The translations under genes and the position numbers were made by a program. Source: JAVZCJ01 sp964532175 (lineage in GTDB: Archaea > Thermoproteota > Nitrososphaeria_A > Caldarchaeales > JAVZCJ01). From it: a stretch of DNA of 17,224 nt. Shown here piece by piece: positions 7,044 to 14,219 of this stretch. Every line of letters begins with the position of its first letter. Position 1 is the stretch's first letter. Under the pieces are notes generated by a model, which was not told where the DNA came from, did not search any database, and was given only the letters and a program-made list of their open reading frames with translations. The DNA is taken from assembly GCA_964532175.1 (NCBI GenBank), contig CAZHGP010000027.1:1-17224 (forward strand). Reading direction: 5' to 3'.

Positions 7044-7328
7044 TTGATTGGCTTAGGTTGGCCTGAATTAATATTAATTATAGTAATTTTGATATTAATA
7101 TTTGGGGGTTCAAGAATTAGAGACGTTGCTAAAGGATTAGGTGAAGCTGTAAGAGAATTCAAGAAAGCTAGTAGTGAATCTGAGAAAACTTCAGAAAAAA
7201 AATTAGAAAAAACATCTGAAAATGAAGCAATTATTGAAGCAGCTAAAAAAATGGGAATAGATACTGAAGGAAAATCTATTAAAGAAATTTTGGATGAAAT
7301 GTCTAAAAAAGCAGAGAAAGAGAAATAA
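7044..7328 (+). CDS. tatA: Twin-arginine translocase TatA-type subunit 2
   Basis: A 94-residue TatA paralogue. The N-terminus (GWPELILIIVILILIFGG) provides the single membrane helix; the amphipathic helix runs IRDVAKGLGEAVREFKKAS. The hinge reads FGGSRIRDV, without the Pro seen in subunit 1. A lysine/glutamate-rich spacer (44-59) leads to the same tail module as the first TatA (60-88, AKKMGIDTEGKSI). The start is TTG at 7044, supported by an excellent SD GAGGTGG at 7031-7037; without it there is no start that keeps the WPE motif. It sits 31 nt before tatC. Two TatA-like proteins may split the TatA and TatB roles. Confidence 0.9.
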   Translation: MIGLGWPELILIIVILILIFGGSRIRDVAKGLGEAVREFKKASSESEKTSEKKLEKTSENEAIIEAAKKMGIDTEGKSIKEILDEMSKKAEKEK

Positions 7329-7359
7329 ATTTATTTCTTAATTTTTTCGAGGCTTATGT

Positions 7360-8145
7360 ATGAATAAAAATACTAAGGAGATGACTTTCTGGGAGCATAC
7401 AAGAGAACTATTAACTAGACTTAAAAGAATTTTTTATTCAATAATTATTGCTACATTAATATCTATGCTTTTTCCAATTGATATTTTTTCAATAAATATA
7501 TCAGCTACAAATCCATGGTATCCTACATTAACAACGTTTGTAATTAATAAAGTTATGAAAGATTTTTTACCATCTAATGTTAAATTAATTCCTATAGGTT
7601 TAATGGATCCGCTTGAGATATACATTGTTTCATCTTTAATTATTGGAATATCTTTAAGTATGCCAATAATATTTTATGAAACATATAAATTTATTAATCC
7701 AGCACTTTATGAACATGAAAGAAAATTCTTACACAAATTAACGATATCTTTCACATCTTTATTTATATTCGGAGTCGTATTTGGATATTTATTCGTAATG
7801 CCAATAACAATGAGAATCCTTATTCTTTCAGCAAAATTATTAAATTTAGAGCCTCAATATAGTTTTTCAAGTTTTTTCTCAATAGTTATAGGAGGAATAT
7901 TTGTATGTGGTTTAGCATTTACTTTCCCAATATTCATAATTACTTTAATAAAGTTTGGTATTGTAAAAACAGAATATTTTTCAAAGAATAGAAAATATCT
8001 TTATGCAGCTATACTTATTGCTTTAGCTATTTTAACAGCAGATCCTACAATAGTAAGTGATATGATTTTATTTGTGCCTATTTTCATTTTAATGGAATTA
8101 ACAATATTAATAGGTAAAAGGATTGAAAAAACTAGAAAACAATGA
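7360..8145 (+). CDS. tatC: Twin-arginine translocase receptor subunit TatC
   Basis: A 261-residue six-span membrane protein that recognises twin-arginine signal peptides and assembles TatA. The N-terminal EHTRELLTRLKR matches the cytoplasmic HLxELRxRL motif; the first loop contains MDPLEIYIVSSL, and the first cytoplasmic loop reads FYETYKFINPALYEHER, the family signature with its conserved Glu/Pro/Arg. Four more hydrophobic segments follow, ending near the C-terminus (ERIEKTRK-type tail). Length is typical. ATG at 7360 preceded by GAGG at 7349-7352. It closes the tat operon. No protein in this window carries an evident RR signal, so the cargo is encoded elsewhere. Confidence 0.96.
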   Translation: MNKNTKEMTFWEHTRELLTRLKRIFYSIIIATLISMLFPIDIFSINISATNPWYPTLTTFVINKVMKDFLPSNVKLIPIGLMDPLEIYIVSSLIIGISLSMPIIFYETYKFINPALYEHERKFLHKLTISFTSLFIFGVVFGYLFVMPITMRILILSAKLLNLEPQYSFSSFFSIVIGGIFVCGLAFTFPIFIITLIKFGIVKTEYFSKNRKYLYAAILIALAILTADPTIVSDMILFVPIFILMELTILIGKRIEKTRKQ

Positions 8146-8166
8146 TTAAAGTTTTCTAAAATAAAA

Positions 8167-8178
8167 GTTTATATATTT
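8167..8178 (+). promoter_or_regulatory. TATA box for the Yip1-like gene
   Basis: gtttatatattt is a near-ideal archaeal TATA box with its core (8168-8175) about 25 nt before the ATG at 8197. There is no SD, so the gene is probably transcribed independently of tat and translated without a leader. Confidence 0.62.
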
Positions 8179-8196
8179 ATTTTTCTTAATATTTTC

Positions 8197-8838
8197 ATGT
8201 TTGAAGTTAAAGGTCTTGGAAAAATAGATATTAATTACATGATATTAAAAGCAAAAAGCCTTTTATTAGAACCAATGAAAGCACAAAAATCACTTGAAGA
8301 TATAATGGCTGAAAATCCTGGATTAATTACTGGTGCAATATATGTTGCAATTATTGCCTTCATTTCTGCAATAGGTACTGCTATTTCGCTTGCTTTTTCT
8401 CCATGGTTATTTACTGGATTATTTCCATTTAGAACTATTGCAATTATTGGAATGATAATAGGTACATTAATACTTAGTCCAATAATTAATGTAATTGTAT
8501 GGGCTATATTAACAATCATTTCATTTATAATTGGTCAATATTTAACTAAAAAAGAAATTAAAATTGATCTTCCTTTAATAGCACCTCTTGCAATGGGTTT
8601 TGCATTTGCCTCTACTCCATCCATTTTAAATATTATCCCTTGGAGCTTTTTAGGAGCATTAGGTGGTTTGATTGTTTTCTTAATAAATGGATGGAGTTAT
8701 TATTACACATGGCTTTCAGCTAAATCTTTCTTTAAAGTTGATGAAGTAAAAGCTTTAATAATTACAATAATACAACTTTTAATATTCCTTTCAAGTTTAG
8801 CTTCTATATTTACTTGGAGTATGATGCCATATTTTTAA
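8197..8838 (+). CDS. Yip1-domain-like integral membrane protein, function unknown
   Basis: A 213-residue membrane protein. A soluble N-terminus of about 45 residues with an amphipathic segment (SLLLEPMKAQKSLEDIMAEN) precedes five hydrophobic segments near 50-75, 82-115, 128-150, 150-172 and 185-205. Features such as the pre-TM1 helix ending NPGL and TM-3 PxAxGFAFASTPSIL fit the Pfam Yip1 family, widespread in archaea and bacteria with unknown prokaryotic role and trafficking roles in eukaryotes. It has its own TATA box 25 nt upstream and only two nt separate its stop from the stop of the convergent LLM gene. Proximity to tat may be coincidental. Family assignment is by pattern, not by search. 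Confidence 0.7.
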   Translation: MFEVKGLGKIDINYMILKAKSLLLEPMKAQKSLEDIMAENPGLITGAIYVAIIAFISAIGTAISLAFSPWLFTGLFPFRTIAIIGMIIGTLILSPIINVIVWAILTIISFIIGQYLTKKEIKIDLPLIAPLAMGFAFASTPSILNIIPWSFLGALGGLIVFLINGWSYYYTWLSAKSFFKVDEVKALIITIIQLLIFLSSLASIFTWSMMPYF

Positions 8839-8840
8839 CT

Positions 8841-9851
8841 TCATTTAAACTTTGGAATAACTTCTTTAGCAAATAAAACATGCGAATTATTCTCTACCAT
8901 ATATGGAAAATATAAAATAAAATAATCTACTCCAAGCTTAATATATTCTTTTATTTTTTCAATACATTCTTCAGGAGTTCCAATAATCCTTGAATTAAAA
9001 TATTCTTCTTCTGGAATATCTTCCCATTTTTCTCCAGAAATATATTTCTTATTTCTTCCATCTTTTATAATTCTTTCTTTTATTTTTCTAATTTCTTTTT
9101 CATCCAATCCTATGATAATATCTGCTCTAAGAGTTTTCTCTATATCATTAAAATTCCTTCCAACTTTTAAACAATGTTCTTTAAGTATAAGCAATTTTCT
9201 TTCATATTCTTCTATAGAAGCATGTGGAACATTAAATCTATTAGCATGTTTTGCTATAACTTTTAATGTAAGTTTCTCTCCTCTTCCACCAATTAATATA
9301 GGTGGATGAGGTTTTTGAATTGGTTTTGGGAAATTAATTCCATTCTTTATTTTATAATACTTTCCATTAAAATCAACTTTATCTTGAGTCCACATAAGTT
9401 TTATTATTTGAACAGCTTCTTCTAACATTCCTATTCTTATTGATGGTTTTGGAAAATCAAAACCATATCCATAAAATTCATGCTCATACCATCCAGCTCC
9501 TATTCCAAATTCAAGTCTCCCTTTAGAAATCACATCTAATATAGAAGCCATTTTAGCTAATACTGTTGGTTGTCTATAATAATTACAAGTAACAATTTGT
9601 CCTAATCCAACTTTTTTTGTGCACATTGCTAATGCTGTAAGAGTTGTCCAACATTCAAAAACAGATTTATATTCAATTCTAGGTACAGTATGAAAATGAT
9701 CAAAGAACCATATAGAATCGTATCCAATTTCTTCAGCTTCAATAGCATATTTCTTAATTAATTCAAATTGTTCTATAGGAGATAATTCTGGAGGGAGATC
9801 TATAAACCAACCTTGAGGTATAATTAATCCAAATTTTACTTTTTCACTCAT
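8841..9851 (-). CDS. LLM-class (F420-type) flavin-dependent oxidoreductase
   Basis: A 336-residue TIM-barrel flavoenzyme of the luciferase-like monooxygenase superfamily, close in pattern to probable F420-dependent oxidoreductases (Rv1855c-like). Seen motifs: KFGLIIPQGW at strand 1, AEEIGYDSIWFFDHFH, KVGLGQIVTCNYYRQP, LAKMASILDVISKGRLEFGIGAGWY, and PPILIGGRGEK; the last two are the flavin/F420 phosphate region. The ATG at 9851 is chosen over the TTG at 9860: a TATA element (9876-9885) puts transcription start near 9854, and no SD precedes the TTG. It is convergent with the Yip1 gene. Whether F420 or FMN is used, and which substrate, cannot be seen; some members are methylenetetrahydromethanopterin reductases, but the GIGAGW context suits the generic group. 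Confidence 0.87.
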   Translation of the reverse strand: MSEKVKFGLIIPQGWFIDLPPELSPIEQFELIKKYAIEAEEIGYDSIWFFDHFHTVPRIEYKSVFECWTTLTALAMCTKKVGLGQIVTCNYYRQPTVLAKMASILDVISKGRLEFGIGAGWYEHEFYGYGFDFPKPSIRIGMLEEAVQIIKLMWTQDKVDFNGKYYKIKNGINFPKPIQKPHPPILIGGRGEKLTLKVIAKHANRFNVPHASIEEYERKLLILKEHCLKVGRNFNDIEKTLRADIIIGLDEKEIRKIKERIIKDGRNKKYISGEKWEDIPEEEYFNSRIIGTPEECIEKIKEYIKLGVDYFILYFPYMVENNSHVLFAKEVIPKFK

Positions 9852-9875
9852 ATAATTCAATTGTATTTAAGAAAA

Positions 9876-9885
9876 TATATTTAAA
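9876..9885 (-). promoter_or_regulatory. TATA-like box for the LLM gene
   Basis: On the minus strand this reads TTTAAATATA. Its centre is about 29 nt before the ATG at 9851, consistent with a leaderless mRNA. Confidence 0.48.
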
Positions 9886-9953
9886 TATTTTTTAAAATAT
9901 TTATTTAATGAAGATGGAGAATATTTAATTTAAATTAGGAAAAGTGATAAATA

Positions 9954-10934
9954 TTGGTTAATTTTAAAAAAATCGCCTCAAGATTTTTAAAAGGTTATAG
10001 AAAAACAGCTATCTTTGCTATAACTACTGTATGCAATTGTAGATGCATTATGTGTAATATGTATAAAAATAAGCCTGAAAGCATAAGTTTTAATGATTCT
10101 AAAAAAATACTTGATTTTTTAAATGAAAAAGGTTTTTTAATAGTTTATTTTACAGGAGGAGAACCAAGTCTTAATAAAGATGTTATTAAAATGGTTGAGT
10201 ATGCTAATGATCTTGACCTTGTTACTTCTTTAACAACCAATGGAACAATTTCATCTAAAATGCTTAAAGAATTAATTGAAGCAGGCCTTTATACTTTATC
10301 TGTTTCAATAGATCATTGGGATCCAGCTATAAGTGAATATATAAGAAAATATAATGGAATTCTTGAAAAACAAAAAAATACTATAAGAATAGCAAAAAAA
10401 CTTGGAGCAAGAGTTTATGCATCAACTTATATTAATCCTTATTTAAATGAAAATAATATTATAAATATTGTAAAATATGTTAATAATCATCTTGGAATTC
10501 CGATAGGTTTTTGTTATCCATCAATTGTTAATGCTACTACTTATAAACTTAAAGAGCCTTATCCAAATCGTAATCTTAAAAAAATAATTGAAAAAATAAT
10601 ATTTCTTAAAAAAATTGGTTATGATATAGCAAATTCTTCAATTTATCTTGAAGATATAATTAATTTTTATAATAATAAAAATTCAAAATTTTATTGTAAA
10701 GGAGGAGAAGATGTTTTTTACATAGATTGGAAAGGAGACGTATATCCATGCTTTTTAAAAAATAAATTATTCAATATTTTAAATAATGAAAAAAGCTTCT
10801 TTTTAAAAAATATTAATTGTAATGAATGTTTATTAGATTGTTTTAGAGAACCGTCTATTCTTTCTCAATTATCATTAAAAAGTATTTTAAAGGAAATAAA
10901 ATATATTAATACTATTAAAAAAATAATGCTTTAA
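9954..10934 (+). CDS. Radical SAM protein with SPASM-like C-terminal cysteines
   Basis: A 326-residue radical SAM enzyme. The cluster motif CxxxCxxC is C27-C31-C34 within CNCRCIMC, with an additional Cys at 29. GGEP (68-71) binds SAM and TTNGT follows on the next strand; SVSIDH is the typical later strand. The C-terminal part has Cys 248 and 266 (YCKGG...DVYPC) and Cys 289, 292 and 296 (NCNECLLDC), a pattern like a SPASM/twitch auxiliary iron-sulfur cluster domain. Start TTG at 9954, seven nt after the GTGAT-type SD (9942-9947). Such enzymes modify peptides, sugars or cofactors. No precursor peptide is seen nearby, and substrate cannot be assigned. Confidence 0.85.
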   Translation: MVNFKKIASRFLKGYRKTAIFAITTVCNCRCIMCNMYKNKPESISFNDSKKILDFLNEKGFLIVYFTGGEPSLNKDVIKMVEYANDLDLVTSLTTNGTISSKMLKELIEAGLYTLSVSIDHWDPAISEYIRKYNGILEKQKNTIRIAKKLGARVYASTYINPYLNENNIINIVKYVNNHLGIPIGFCYPSIVNATTYKLKEPYPNRNLKKIIEKIIFLKKIGYDIANSSIYLEDIINFYNNKNSKFYCKGGEDVFYIDWKGDVYPCFLKNKLFNILNNEKSFFLKNINCNECLLDCFREPSILSQLSLKSILKEIKYINTIKKIML

Positions 10935-10940
10935 AATAGA

Positions 10941-10968
10941 TTTATTATTTATTTTTTCCTCTATTTTT
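10941..10968 (+). terminator. T-rich termination region after the radical SAM gene
   Basis: Just after the stop codon the plus strand has successive T runs (ttattttttcctctatttttt). It is followed directly by the TATA box of the next gene, so termination and re-initiation are packed within about 50 nt. Confidence 0.4.
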
Positions 10969-11008
10969 TAAAAAGTTTATAAAAAACATTTAACTAATAA
11001 TTATTAGT
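10969..11008 (+). promoter_or_regulatory. Promoter of the zinc-ribbon membrane protein gene with 16-bp palindrome
   Basis: gtttataaaaaac (around 10975-10987) is a TATA-like box. Between it and the ATG at 11018 lies actaataattattagt (10993-11008), a perfect 16-nt palindrome located at the expected transcription start. This is a possible operator; with this base composition about one such palindrome would be expected per window by chance. Confidence 0.4.
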
Positions 11009-11017
11009 ATTAAAAAG

Positions 11018-11563
11018 ATGAAGATTCATTTATTTGGCTTAGTAAGTGGCCTTTTAATAATTAGTGGTATTTTTCTTCCATTAGGAACTTCGATAACTAC
11101 TTATGAGGAAATTCGATCTCCAATTATTAATTCTATAATTTTCTTTTTATTTAATATGGAACAAATTTTGGCATCTGAAAAAGTTGCAACTTACATTATT
11201 TTATTTATTGTTTTTATTTTTATAATTATTAGTATACCTATTTCTATTTTTATAGGTAAAATTGGTGGAGTAATAAGTTTATTAGGAATTCTTCTTTATA
11301 TAATCTTAGTTTTATATCATATTGATTTTTCATTCTTTAAATTATTTCAATTATTTTCAATTGGTTTTTATTATTTTCTCTTCTCTTCAATATTTGCTTT
11401 TCTCTCAAATTACTATGTATTTAATATTACAACTGGTAAAAAAATGCCTACTTTAATAACTGGAGCTGAAACTTCCCCTAAATGCTATATTTGTGGTGGA
11501 GAAACAATTTACATACCACATCTTAAAAAATACTATTGTAGAAAATGTAGAGAATATACTTAA
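11018..11563 (+). CDS. Membrane protein with C-terminal zinc ribbon, function unknown
   Basis: A 181-residue protein not recognised as a named family. An N-terminal hydrophobic segment (residues 5-23) may be a membrane anchor; further hydrophobic segments run at about 36-48, 57-82, 86-106 and 112-134. The last 30 residues form a treble-clef or zinc-ribbon motif with Cys at 156, 159, 174 and 177 (CYICGG ... YYCRKC), spaced Cx2C-x14-Cx2C. The pattern of a several-span membrane body with a cytoplasmic zinc ribbon is common among small uncharacterised archaeal proteins. ATG at 11018 with no SD. It is flanked by T-rich stretches on both sides, so it is probably monocistronic. Confidence 0.7.
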   Translation: MKIHLFGLVSGLLIISGIFLPLGTSITTYEEIRSPIINSIIFFLFNMEQILASEKVATYIILFIVFIFIIISIPISIFIGKIGGVISLLGILLYIILVLYHIDFSFFKLFQLFSIGFYYFLFSSIFAFLSNYYVFNITTGKKMPTLITGAETSPKCYICGGETIYIPHLKKYYCRKCREYT

Positions 11564-11593
11564 CATCTTTTTCTATTAAAGATTAAGATTCTT

Positions 11594-11640
11594 GATTTTT
11601 CAGTTTTTACTATGCTTTTTTATTTTTCTTTTTAAAAAAA
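11594..11640 (+). terminator. T-rich region between the zinc-ribbon and Fe-S genes
   Basis: The plus strand is dominated by T (gatttttcagtttttac, then cttttttatttttc). It is a good candidate terminator for the gene at 11018. An upstream in-frame TTG (11592) would translate this region into a hydrophobic run, which looks accidental. Confidence 0.4.
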
Positions 11641-11678
11641 TGTTTAATACCTGCCGTTTTTCATTTATAAAAAGGATT

Positions 11679-12251
11679 ATGTCTTCTAAAATAATAGAAG
11701 GTTTCACGATTCAAACTTTAAAAGATAAATGTTTAGTAAATCCAAATAATATAGTAATTGAAGCATTTTCTCCTAAAAGCTTAGAAGGAATAATAGAAAT
11801 TCTAGCTTTAAAATTCCCTCCAAGTAAAGCAAATTATTCAGAAGCTTGGAAAAGTTTAACATTAAAAATGTTTAATAAACTTATTGGAATATATTCTTCT
11901 GGAAAAATAACTTTTTGTGCTGAAAGTTTTGAAGAAGCTGAAAAAATTCTTAAATACATAAAAGGAATAATAGATGAAGCATATGTAGAATTAGAAAATT
12001 TTGGTCCTCCAGAAAGAAAAGAACTTGAAGCATGGAGTAAGTTAACAGCATATGAACTTTATAATTATCTTCCAAAAACAAATTGTAAAAAATGTGGTGA
12101 AGAAAATTGCTTAGCTTTTGCTATTAAAGTTTTAATTGGTGAAACTAAACTTAGTAAATGTTTACCATTTAAACAATATGAAAATATAAATAATTTTAAA
12201 AAATTTAAGGAGAAATATGGAGAAAGAATATTAAAAGCTTTGGAAGAATGA
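11679..12251 (+). CDS. TBP-like repeat plus CFeSP-type [4Fe-4S] domain protein
   Basis: A 190-residue protein. The C-terminal part has the four-cysteine [4Fe-4S] motif of the corrinoid iron-sulfur protein/ACDS gamma family (Pfam FeS): Cys 136, 139, 144 and 161 with Cx2Cx4Cx16C spacing, preceded by LPKTN. Residues about 24-92 resemble one repeat of a TATA-binding-protein fold: ALKFPPSKANY, then YSSGKITFCAESFEEAEK (72-89), comparable to the SSGK...GAKS..EDA element of archaeal TBP. The ATG at 11679 is preferred to the TTG at 11592, which would begin inside a T-rich terminator; a TATA-like stretch (11642-11651) lies about 33 nt upstream. The Fe-S part is confident; the TBP-like reading is inference. 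No CODH/ACS partner is nearby. Confidence 0.75.
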   Translation: MSSKIIEGFTIQTLKDKCLVNPNNIVIEAFSPKSLEGIIEILALKFPPSKANYSEAWKSLTLKMFNKLIGIYSSGKITFCAESFEEAEKILKYIKGIIDEAYVELENFGPPERKELEAWSKLTAYELYNYLPKTNCKKCGEENCLAFAIKVLIGETKLSKCLPFKQYENINNFKKFKEKYGERILKALEE

Positions 12252-12270
12252 TTTTTTCAAAAGAATATAA

Positions 12271-12783
12271 TTATGCATTCAATTCTATAAAAACAGGATA
12301 TTCTGAAAATTCAGTTTTAATTCTTAACTCTATTTTTTGTTTAGAAAATATTTTTTCTTTTGGAATACTAACAATTACCCATGCATTTTCTTTTGATCCA
12401 ATTTTAGCATATGTAGATGGATCTTTTGGATCAAGTATATTGACTCTATCTAAAAAGTATATTGCTACATATGCTTCAGGAGAAAAATTCTTATATTCTT
12501 TATTATTAATAAATACATCTTTTATAATAACTGTTGTATAACCATCATTTCTTAATATAACTACTAAAGCTGTTCTATTGTTTACACTATCTTTAACCCA
12601 AACACTTTCTATTTTTATACTTTCAAAGCCTGTAAATAAACTAATTATATTTTGAGCATAGAAAATGACTATAAAACTTAAAATTATAGTAAAAGAAATT
12701 AAAATAATTGTTGATAATATTTTATCAATAGCTAATTTATTTCTATTTTTAAAACAATTATAACATTTTTTTCCTTTCTTCAA
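12271..12783 (-). CDS. Archaeal type IV pilin-like secreted protein
   Basis: A 170-residue protein. A short basic N-terminus (KKGKKCYNCFKNRNK, with two Cys) is followed by AIDKILSTIILISFTIILSF (18-37), which matches the layout of the archaeal Pilin_N signal (small residue, then a long helix that polymerises), and a soluble beta domain. The core element ALVVILRNDGYTT...KDVFIN is typical of archaeal pilins and archaellin-like proteins. Start is TTG at 12783; no in-frame ATG exists before the helix and a TATA-like stretch (12806-12820) about 27 nt away suggests a leaderless mRNA. It is convergent with the Fe-S gene and divergent from the MFS gene. No prepilin peptidase or assembly ATPase is in view. 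A membrane-anchored surface protein is the alternative. Confidence 0.72.
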   Translation of the reverse strand: MKKGKKCYNCFKNRNKLAIDKILSTIILISFTIILSFIVIFYAQNIISLFTGFESIKIESVWVKDSVNNRTALVVILRNDGYTTVIIKDVFINNKEYKNFSPEAYVAIYFLDRVNILDPKDPSTYAKIGSKENAWVIVSIPKEKIFSKQKIELRIKTEFSEYPVFIELNA

Positions 12784-12875
12784 GCTTTTTTATTTATTTT
12801 TCTTCTTAAATATTAACTTTTATTATTTTTCTTTATATTTTTCAAAAATAAATTAATTTTTTAATTATCATAAGC

Positions 12876-12888
12876 TTTTTAAATATCC
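12876..12888 (+). promoter_or_regulatory. TATA-like box for the MFS gene
   Basis: tttttaaatatcc contains TTTAAATA centred about 32 nt before the ATG at 12914. No SD site precedes the ATG, so the leader is very short. Confidence 0.48.
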
Positions 12889-12913
12889 TTTTTTATTAAA
12901 TTTTCCCATAAAA

Positions 12914-14155
12914 ATGATTGAAAACCTTTTTTCATTAAAATATAAAATTACTAAAAATTTTTTAATTAATTTTTTCTTATTCTATTCTATAATTTCTTTA
13001 ACAAATTCTATGTGGCAAACTCTTTTTCCATTATTTTTAAATAACATTGGTTTTTCATCAAGTGAAGCAGGATTAATAAATTCTTTGATATCTATAATTC
13101 CAATGCTTCTTTCTTTACCAATAGGCATTGTTGTAGATGAAATTGATTGGAAAAAATCTTTAGGTATAGCTACAATAATTTTAATATTTTCAATAGCTTC
13201 AATGAATTATTTAAATCAATTTTATGCAATATTTTTAATAACTATTTTAATTAGTTTAGCTTTAAGTATTTATACTCAAACAAGCATATCTATAATATCT
13301 TATTTTAGTAAAATTACTGATAGAGGAAAAGCATTAGCAAAATATTATTTTTTAATAAGATTAACTACTATCATTGGTTCTATTCTTTCAGGTTTTATAG
13401 TAAGCTATTTTAAATATAATGGTTTAAATAATATTTGTATATTTATTTTATCAATAGCATTTATTTTCCTTCTAATTTTTATTCCTAAAGAGAAAAATAA
13501 AGAAGAGAAAATTTATGTAATAAAATTTTTATCAACAATGTTTAAGGATAATAGACTTAGAATTTTAACATTATCACTTATGTTACATGATTTTTCAGCT
13601 TTCATAGCAATACCTTATATTGCATTATATGCAAAACATTATTTAGCTTTAAATGAAGAACAAATTGGATTAATGATTGGAATGCAGAATCTAGGATCAT
13701 TATTAATTCAAATTCCAATTGGAACATTAATAGATAAAATTGGTGGTAGTATTACATTATTAATACATGTGATCACAGTAAGTATTATATATGTATTCTA
13801 TGCTTTCTCAAATGGTTTTTATATGGCTACTTTAATATTATTTTTATTTGGCTTATCTATTGCATTAGATCTTCCAGCTAGAAGATACTTATTAACAAAA
13901 TATGTTCCACAAGAATATATAGCTACTGTTTCAGGCTCAGCTGACACATTTATAGGATTAGCAACATGTTTTTCACCATTAATTAGCTCATATGCTTGGT
14001 ATAATTTTGGAGGAGCAACAATATTCTTTATAGCTAGCATATTTAATATTTTTCCAATTCCTTTAATACTTTATTTAAGAACTAGAAAAGTTTTATTAGT
14101 AGGTAAAGCTTCTGAATTATATAAACCTTTTGAATCTCATATAATAAAAGGCTAA
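12914..14155 (+). CDS. Major facilitator superfamily transporter
   Basis: A 413-residue, twelve-span secondary carrier. Two six-helix halves are visible, split by a charged loop around residues 190-205 (KEKNKEEK). The MFS motif A-like loops occur after helix 2 of each half: LPIGIVVDEIDWKK and IPIGTLIDKIGG. Length and pattern fit drug-efflux or sugar-type MFS proteins of archaea, and the FVPFTx-like substrate marks needed to name a subfamily are not visible. It has its own promoter, and is followed after about 64 nt by the methyltransferase gene, which has separate TATA-like elements. Substrate is unknown. Confidence 0.9.
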   Translation: MIENLFSLKYKITKNFLINFFLFYSIISLTNSMWQTLFPLFLNNIGFSSSEAGLINSLISIIPMLLSLPIGIVVDEIDWKKSLGIATIILIFSIASMNYLNQFYAIFLITILISLALSIYTQTSISIISYFSKITDRGKALAKYYFLIRLTTIIGSILSGFIVSYFKYNGLNNICIFILSIAFIFLLIFIPKEKNKEEKIYVIKFLSTMFKDNRLRILTLSLMLHDFSAFIAIPYIALYAKHYLALNEEQIGLMIGMQNLGSLLIQIPIGTLIDKIGGSITLLIHVITVSIIYVFYAFSNGFYMATLILFLFGLSIALDLPARRYLLTKYVPQEYIATVSGSADTFIGLATCFSPLISSYAWYNFGGATIFFIASIFNIFPIPLILYLRTRKVLLVGKASELYKPFESHIIKG

Positions 14156-14179
14156 AATAAATATTCTTTTTTAGAAAAA

Positions 14180-14200
14180 TTTATACGTTACATTATATTA
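14180..14200 (+). promoter_or_regulatory. TATA-like elements ahead of the methyltransferase gene
   Basis: tttatac (14180-14186, preceded by purine-rich gaaaaa) and ttatatta (14193-14200) lie 37 and 24 nt before the ATG at 14220. Either could be used; the second gives a leaderless transcript. Confidence 0.42.
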
Positions 14201-14219
14201 ATAATATTTCTATTTTAGA

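Noticed and set aside
9954..10934. RiPP biosynthesis cluster around the radical SAM gene
   Set aside because: No short precursor-like frame, leader peptide or transporter is seen in the 93 nt before or 83 nt after the gene.
11592..11678. TTG start giving a 219-residue Fe-S protein with hydrophobic N-terminus
   Set aside because: The extra 29 residues derive from a T-rich terminator region, there is no SD, and the ATG at 11679 has a suitable TATA-like element.
12248..12541. Plus-strand open frame of 97 codons next to the Fe-S gene
   Set aside because: It lies opposite the pilin-like gene, whose translation has a recognisable helix and beta core. The plus-strand translation has no such pattern and no ribosome site of its own.
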